Assembly (NCBI GenBank): GCA_003952965.2
Contig: CM025849.1
Location: 2,612,944 to 2,676,943, forward strand
Reading direction: 5' to 3'
Length of the DNA: 64,000 nucleotides
Source of the DNA: Morella rubra
Lineage: Eukaryota > Streptophyta > Magnoliopsida > Fagales > Myricaceae
Translations under genes and position numbers: made by a program
Notes under the pieces: generated by a model
The model's input: only the letters and a program-made list of their open reading frames with translations
Told to the model about the DNA's origin: nothing
The model's database searches: none
In this document: one piece after another, positions 51,110 to 64,000 of the stretch
Layout: each line of letters opens with the position of its first letter
Numbering within the stretch: position 1 is the first letter of the stretch

Positions 51110-52310
51110 GGACCTAAATTTATACCAAACTCACGATTTAGTCACTAAATTTTATTTTTTATTTTATGGTCACTGAGTCTATACTTGTGTAACGATTAGA
51201 TCTTATCATCTATGTTTTGTCAATCAATTTAATAGAACCCTATGCCACGTCACTATTTTAACACGTTAGCTCCAACTAATGTGAATCAGAAGCCAAGTCA
51301 TCTCGAAATAATCAAAACTCACCATTTCAATCAGACTAAACGGCAGATTGTATGCTACTCATTCCTCCACGCACAGTTTCATTAAAAGCTGGGCTTCTTT
51401 CTTCTCAAATCACGCAGTAAAAACCAAGGGCATGTTCGTTTTGAAAAAATTTTAAGGATTTTAAGTATGGTGTGAATATTTAAGTGATGTTTTAGCTTTT
51501 ATTGGCATACGTGTAGAAATTATTGAGTTGTATTGATATTTGTAAAAAAAGTAATATTAAGTTATATTGATATATGTGTAGAAGTAATGTTAGGATTGTA
51601 AGTTTAGAAAGTTGAACTCAAATTCTAAATTTTTTAGCCAAACGAACATACCCCAAATTCTCCTTCACGCGAGCATTTTCTCCCTTTTTGCAAACCCTAG
51701 GCCAGAGAGGAGAACCATTTCTTGACTTTGAAGAGAGGAACCTTCTGCTCTGCTTCAACAAGGCAGATGATCTGTTCGTCGGTGGGTTGGGTTTCTGAGC
51801 TCGTGAATTGAAGCAAATTTGTTTGCATGGGTTCGTCACAGTCTCTAGGTTGATTTCGTTCGCTTAGATCTCGGATTCTATTTTGGGGTTCATTTGGGTA
51901 GCCTTTGTTTTGATCTCCTCTCTCTCGTAGTGTGAATATTATCTCTAAAGCAAGGCAGAGGAAGACTCGGGTTAGAATTTGGTTTCTATTCATTGGAAGT
52001 AAAATGGTGTGCTTCAACGTTTTCCCTTTCTATCTCAAAGTGCTATGTATTGTTTAGTATGGAGGGTTTTAATTTACATGACAAAACGCAGTATTTTGTT
52101 TAATTAATGATGATCTAACGTGTTAATCTATATGATGTGTGGCACTGACGTGTTAACATGGTGATGTGGCATGAGATTTAGTTAAATGGATTAACAGAAC
52201 ATGGACAATAGGACTCAATCGTCACATAGATATGGACTTAGTGACCATAAAGTAAAAAAATGAATCCTAATGACTAAATCGTCAGTGTGGTATAAACTTA
52301 GTGATCATAT
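51110..52310. mobile_element. Foldback element with imperfect long TIRs and gene-like interior
   Basis: The left arm from about 51121 (ACGATTTAGTCACTAAATTT, TATGGTCACTGAGTC, then ATGCCACGTCAC and AACACGTTAGC) is complementary to the right arm ending at about 52310 over roughly 165 bases with mismatches. The interior at about 51655-52015 is less AT-rich and reads like a plant gene 5' end, with AAACCCTAGG (telo-box-like) and a CT-rich leader. This suggests a Pack-type element that captured host sequence, which is an inference. A smaller MITE is nested at 51428-51650. Block 1 lacks the element. Confidence 0.55.
51428..51650. mobile_element. Nested small MITE (about 220 bases)
   Basis: It begins GGGCATGTTCGTTTTG and ends CCAAACGAACATACCCC, terminal inverted repeats of about 14-16 bases with mismatches. 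It is AT-rich and non-coding. The ends resemble Tourist/Harbinger-type MITEs. I could not fix a target duplication. Confidence 0.6.
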
Positions 52311-52740
52311 TGCTAATTTCTCAAAAAAAAAAAAATCAAAAAAACAAGCATCATTTTGAGCTCTGAATTGAAAAAATAAAAAATAAAATACAGAACCGGA
52401 AATTCCAGCATTCTAGCAAAAAGTCCGCTTCCCGATTGTGAAAAACCATAAATATAGTATCCGGAATAGGCCGGATTCCCAGAACTGGATACATAATTTC
52501 CGGTCAGAACTGGAAAATTTTCCCATCCTTAATCGTTTTTGGTCCCTAAGAGAAAAATAGGACGATGGGTGCAATCCATAACGGTGATCGTGGTAACATG
52601 TCACCAAAACGTCTTCTAATGGCGACAAACATCGACTTAAATTTAACAAACTCGTCTGAAGAATCTCTACCCCAAGAAATACGTCCTTGACCCAAATCAC
52701 AAAATCATTTTCTCTATTACATGATATGATATTCTTTATT

Positions 52741-52912
52741 GGATTAAGATCTTTGTAATTTTCGCAGAGAGAGACACATAATAGGTGAGCTCTACACTAT
52801 TAAATATTTAATGTTACCAACTTAAAATTTCAGGTAGACCCTACAATAGAATTATTGTGTCTATTTCTCTAATAATTCAATTTGAACAAAAAAAATTACA
52901 AAGATCCTGATT
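52741..52912. mobile_element. Small inverted-repeat element, family 1, copy a
   Basis: The ends GGATTAAGATCTTTGTAATTTT and aaaattacaaagatcctgatt are inverted repeats. The interior has agagagacacataataggtg and tagaccctaca. The same family recurs at 54811-55022 and, mirrored, at 63616-63827. No coding capacity. Confidence 0.65.
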
Positions 52913-53170
52913 CACAATAGGTCTCTCTCTCTCTCTATTTAAAAATTGAGTGTTTCTTATCACACCTTTTTTTGCAGCAAAAGGGAGAGAAAAATAATTT
53001 AAGACTAAGAGGGAGAAAGGACAAAAAGAAATAAGATACGAGATTTAAGTGGTTCGTTTCATAGACCTATATCCATTGTGAGAAAGCCCGACCGAACATA
53101 TGTGTGTACTCATAAAATGAGATTACATAGAGATTTTATTTATAAGTCTTTGATTACAACAGCTCTGTTT

Positions 53171-53562
53171 TAGTAATGTGGGACTCTAATCACTCTAATA
53201 GCATCTACTGAGGATCGTAGAACGTGTTCTTCAGATTTTTGTTTTAATAATGTGGGACTCTAATAACTCTTATAGCATCTGCTGAAGATTGTAGAACGTG
53301 TTCTTCGGATCTTTGTTCGGTAAAGAAAAGCAAAAGAGGTTCTCTTTTTCTTTTTTGTTGGTTCTCTTTTTCACTTGAGAAAGAAAAGAAAGTACTCAAC
53401 ACTAAAGTAACGTGAGACTCTAATAATTCTAATAGCATGTGCTACGCATTGTATAACATGTTCTTCCGGATCTTTGTCTGGTAAAGAAAATCGAAAGAGG
53501 TTCTCTTTTTTTCTTTTTTGTTGGTTCTGTTTTTCACTTTAGAAAAAAGTTCTCAATGTCAA
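53171..53562. repeat. Three tandem units of about 75, 161 and 156 bases
   Basis: Units at 53171-53245 (partial), 53246-53406 and 53407-53562. Each starts with taaTGTGGGACTCTAATa or a close variant, followed by TAGCATCTGCTGA and GTAGAACGTGTTCTTC. The second and third share GGTAAAGAAAAG and AAGAGGTTCTCTTTTT. Flanking sequence at 53030-53110 (agatttaagtggttcg) resembles plant LTR retrotransposon leader sequence. Block 1 lacks the array. Confidence 0.7.
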
Positions 53563-54637
53563 GCAGCGTTTCTCTAGACCCATGTGGCTCTTTCCCGCCT
53601 TTCTTTTATAAGGTGAAAAAAATTGGATATTTTCCACCAAAAGGCAATAAACGAAGTTAGCGGATTTCAATTATTCTGCAGAAAAATAAAACTTGCGGAT
53701 CAGCTAACTCTGCGGACTGCACCTCAGTCTTGTCTAAATCGGAAGAATCGACCCATAGAAAACCTTCCTTAGCGAATTGAATTCTGATTCCTTAGAGACT
53801 AAGCACATGAACGTGAGGGGACTACATTTTCTTGGAATCCATAACCCTTTTTTTTTTTTTTTTTTCCCTTTTTCTTATATTCCAAATCTACTCTTTATTT
53901 ATTTATTTTTGGATGAAAATAAACTTGCAATCGAAACCTCTTAGAGACATGCTTGGCACGTTCCATCACCAATGAAAATGAGGAACACCAAGTCAGAACC
54001 TTGTGGTCCATGATCTTGGATCAACCCTTTTTCTTCATTTTCCTTTGGTTTGGTTCTTTGAATAGATAATAAGTTAAATATACTTTTCACTCGTCAATTA
54101 TTTGGATTTTAACATTTTGCACATAAATTATAAATTTCGTTATATTTTTTTCTTCAACTACTAACAATTTACACGTTACACTATAGCAATTAATTTGTAC
54201 GGAAATTATTATTTATATGATTAAGTGAAACAACTATTTTTACCTTCATAATTTTGCTATCATTATATTTTTATACTGGAAAAGTTGTTATTTTATAATT
54301 TCTACTCAAATTAACGGTGGAATGCAAAATGTAAATAATTGATAATTAAAGGGTGTAATGTAATTAAATCGATTGTTTAGAGTTCAATTAGGCCAAATAT
54401 ATATTTTTCCTATAAACAATACTTCACAAACATGACATGTGGCGATTTGTCAAAGGGAGGAAACGACATTTGGAATGTTTGACATGTGAACTACAACTAG
54501 ATTAGTCGTGGTATTAAGGTTACCGACTGGGACTTTCACATGCTTTCACGTTCCATGTAATTAATTTCAACTTCAATATTCTAAATTATGTTGACCTGAA
54601 ATATGCTCTTTCGTGGATGTGCATGAATGGAGGTCTT
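53563..54637. other. Intergenic left of the palindrome
   Basis: 53580-53790 aligns with block 1 16190-16393 and contains the empty site of the 14-base LINE-tail insertion. A T run lies at about 53850-53865. The rest is AT-rich without a recognised feature. Confidence 0.5.
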
Positions 54638-54810
54638 GAAACTACTTTCATGATCTGGAATATTTTTTTTAAAAGAACGAAAAAAAAGCCTAAATTACTG
54701 CTTGTTAAATGCGAAACCGATCTGATCAACTCATTAAAAGCAGCAAATTGGTCGGCAAAGTAACATGGTTATCGGTTTAAATTAGAGAAGCTTTATGACA
54801 TAGTAAATTA

Positions 54811-55022
54811 TTAGATTAAAATCTTTAGCAATTTTCTGTTCGAATTATATGGTATAATTGAAAAATAGATAAACATAATAGGTGGACCTTACACTATTTA
54901 ATGTTGCCCGTCTAAAGTTATAGACATCATGAACCTACAACGAGAGCTACTTGTTGTGTCTATCTCTCTTCAAATTGCATCATGTAATTCGAATAGAAAA
55001 TTAAAAAAGATCTTGATTATAA
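54811..55022. mobile_element. Small inverted-repeat element, family 1, copy b (mirrored at 63616-63827)
   Basis: Inverted terminal regions of about 80 imperfect bases: ttagattaaaatctttagca and the reverse complement of gaaaattaaaaaagatcttg, with ataaacataataggtggacc and gttgtgtctatctctc inside. Same family as 52741-52912. The second copy at 63616-63827 is there only because of the palindrome. Confidence 0.65.
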
Positions 55023-57195
55023 GTTATTCTCCTAGCTAGTCAAGAGCTCTAATATAAGCAGGACAATTTTACATTGTAAAATAAATAAAAATAATTAATT
55101 TCTTAACTACTATATTTAACATATTAGGGCGGTACTTATTCCATTTTATAAATTAAAAAAAAACATACAGGAATATTCCCTCTTGACATTATGAGAAATT
55201 ACCTACTTGTCTTTTGATATCATGGACCTGTTATATGTTCATATTATTCTTTTCTAGCATATCAAAATAAAACAATATGCATTTAAATTAATATTATATT
55301 ATCACTTCTCATGAGAAGTACTTATTTTATATCTTATTATGATTTCTGTGATATTAAATCTTGTCTTGATAATAAATTACGGTATATATAAGTACTTTTC
55401 TTAACAGTGTAATAGATGGTTATGGAGAAAACATTCGATTTCGAATATCTGAATTTGATTCTCTTTGTACCTATTCGCCATGAGGTGTACGCTTTGCGTA
55501 TCCAAGATTTATTGTATTTTTTTGTTATAGTGTAATTTTTTTTGAAAAATGAAAAATTCGGGCACTGATTCACGTGCATGTGAGCTTGAATAGATTTAGT
55601 TTAATATTTACACGAATTGAGTTCAAAGTCATAGTAAATTTCGAGCCGTGCAACCGCCTAACTGTCTAAACTACACGTACTAGATAAGTCAAGTTTTATT
55701 GTGAAAGTGGTCTTAAAAAATTATTTGCACATGAGGAGATCAAACTTGAGACTCAAGAAGAGCACGTCCCTAAATTTCAGGTCTTGAACACAGGTCAAGA
55801 ATTGAAAATTTCTCCATAAGTTAAGAATATTGTTTTTAAGGAAATAGTCTATATGAATTATAAAAGGAAAAGTATGGGGATCCCCGCTAAAAGTGTTATT
55901 TGTATTTTATGCGCCACAGCATGCATATTAATATTGGACGTCCATGATCAAACTTTGGATCCACTCAAAGTGAAACTGACAGGGGGGGTTCCTGGTTAGG
56001 CCGTTAGAGTTACGCAAAGTGGCAAACTTCCTATTTATTCTCGACATTAAATTCCCAATCTTGCCCCTACCGATCAAAACGCTCAGAACAAGGTCACAGA
56101 ATTTCCTAAGAAAATCTCAGTTTTCAGTTCTAAACGTCTATTATATATTCGGGTGCCGAGCCTTTTATAACCGTCCGTGTCTTCCTTTGCTCCACCACTA
56201 CCTCCCGGATCTCTCTCCGTTTCGCACTCTCTCTCTGGCATAGGTATGCTTCAGCAATCTCTTTCCTTTGATCTCTTTGAACTATGGGAAATTCAGTTGA
56301 TTCGAGGCTTGGTTGAGATTTTGATCTGGCATTCATCTGATTTTGCATTTCTGCTTGGATCTCTGGTTTGGCCTCTGCTTGGTTTCTAAGAAAGCAGAGA
56401 GCAAAGAATGGAACGTTAAATTTTAAAGTTGCGTGCTTTATTTGCTTCTAGATTCTCTAAAATGGGACGTTGTGGTTTGTCAGTGGTGGATCTGTGGAGA
56501 TTTTAACGAATGCTGGTTTCCAAAGAAAAGATCTGATATTTTTGTAATTTGGAAGATCTGAATTATGCAGGAATCACGAGGATCCAAACGGATTTGTGGT
56601 TTGCTATTTGGATATGCTTGTTTTGGCAGAAAATAACAATGGAGCGCTAATCATATTTGATATTTTCAAGTTGAAATCTTTACTTGAACTTAAAGTATTC
56701 TGTGGTTATGTAGATCTGATACAATACATTAGTTGATCTGCTTGTGAGCATTTGACTCATGCATTATGATGGGAGGTTGAACGGAAGCTTAGTACTACAC
56801 TTTAGACTAGTATTGCACTCTACGACCCAGGTAGCCCAAGCCAAGGGGGTAGAACTTTGGAAAATTCAACAGTATACACCCTCGTACAACCATATATATC
56901 AGTTGAAAATGATTTCAGTATGGAGTAGAAAAAGAAAGAGACTTATAGTTGGCTCTTTTTGTTTATTTGATTGCAATGTTTTGTTACGCTCTGAATAAGT
57001 TACTTGTGCAAATGTGTTTAGCATATATCTGCAGGTGTGTTTGAAAGTAAGCATATGTGCATCAATATAAATGAAAGAGACGAGAGAGAATTATAGTTAA
57101 TTGTAACATGTTGATTGAATATTACAACAACAAAAAAATAGATGCAGTTATTGATTGCATGATTGGTCATTTGATTGTAACATTGTTTTATGCAG
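55023..57195 (+). promoter_or_regulatory. Promoter region, leader and leader intron of kinase copy 2
   Basis: The region upstream of about 55960 is AT-rich and aligns in part with 16790-17240. TATTATATATTC (about 56139-56150) and TTTATAA (56164-56170) are TATA-like and absent from block 1. The leader ends at CATAG|gtatgc (56243/56244), and the leader intron runs to the acceptor at 57195. It is mirrored at 61443-63615. Confidence 0.5.
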
Positions 57196-58950
<1,755 letters not shown>

Positions 58951-59303
58951 TAAATTCTCAACTTTAGCAAATGAGCTCTAGCTCAAATGGCACTTCGTCC
59001 TGTAAGGTCAAGGTGGAGGGTGAGGTAATGGGTAGACGGTTATCATCCCAACTGCCACGAAACTGTTAATGAGTTGCCACGCTTAGTTTTGTCCTATAGG
59101 TCTGTCCTCAGTGTTCCATGGATCAGAAATCTGTTCTTAAGGAATGCTTTATACTGTTTGAGTCCTTTGTGTTGCATTTGGACATTATTATTGCATGATC
59201 CGTCATGCATTGCTCCAGATGTCAATTTGGATTATAATTGTGTCCTGTGATTAACCATTTTATCTGATTAGTTCCTTGACTTTAAAATCCATCAAATTAG
59301 TCC

Positions 59304-59337
59304 TAGGGTTTAGAATCCATGAAGACATTAGTCCCCT
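59304..59337. other. Palindrome spacer (34 bases)
   Basis: These are the only unpaired bases between the arms, starting TAGGGTTTAGAATCC and ending ATTAGTCCCCT. In block 1 the corresponding spot is the loop of the natural inverted repeat at 20191-20333, which also starts TAGGGTT. The bordering stems are ATCAAATTAGTCC and GGACTAATTTGAT. Confidence 0.95.

Positions 59338-64000
<4,663 letters not shown>

Noticed and set aside
53171..53562. CRISPR-like array
   Set aside because: The units are contiguous imperfect tandem repeats without spacers, in a plant nuclear genome.

Overview
This window is nuclear DNA of a flowering plant, probably a dicot. The genes are split by many short GT-AG introns, intergenic DNA is AT-rich, there are plant-type LINEs, a tRNA-derived SINE, small foldback (MITE-like) elements and a solo LTR, and every recognisable protein is of plant type. 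A run of exactly 1000 N (477-1476) shows it is a draft scaffold. I assigned no species.

The main architecture is a direct tandem duplication of one gene block. Block 1 runs from the gap to about 22.4 kb and block 2 from about 30.3 kb to 59.3 kb. Both carry the same genes in the same order: DRP1 (dynamin-related, +), SGPP (HAD phosphatase, -), an organelle-type NOG1-like GTPase (+), PIG-P (GPI anchor enzyme subunit, -) and UMP/CMP kinase (+). Sampled exons differ by about 6-7 percent (8 of 113 bases in one GTPase exon, 7 of 118 in one kinase exon), and the blocks differ by many private insertions and deletions. Survival is complementary. The GTPase (14 exons, 445 aa) and PIG-P (4 exons, 170 aa) are intact only in block 2. 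The kinase (7 coding exons, 214 aa) is intact only in block 1. The DRP1 terminal exon is intact only in block 1. Both SGPP copies carry lesions, but different ones.

The blocks are separated by a LINE cluster (about 22.44-30.15 kb): a long plus-strand LINE with an opposite-strand LINE nested in it, followed by another LINE fragment. A third large LINE (31.8-35.4 kb) lies in the DRP1 pseudogene of block 2, where the middle exons have been lost. A 263-base LINE tail splits a GTPase exon in block 1, and two ultra-short tail insertions are present.

The most striking structure is a near-perfect giant palindrome. Bases 54638-59303 are repeated in reverse complement at 59338-64000 around a 34-base spacer, and the right arm is cut by the window edge. 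Each arm carries the promoter and first three coding exons of UMP/CMP kinase, pointing inward. The turnaround lies exactly where block 1 has a natural short inverted repeat in the same intron, which suggests foldback copying. If real, the locus would make a long hairpin RNA matching the intact kinase gene about 37 kb away. An assembly artefact must be excluded first.

I saw no prokaryote-type system, CRISPR array, rRNA gene or true tRNA gene.
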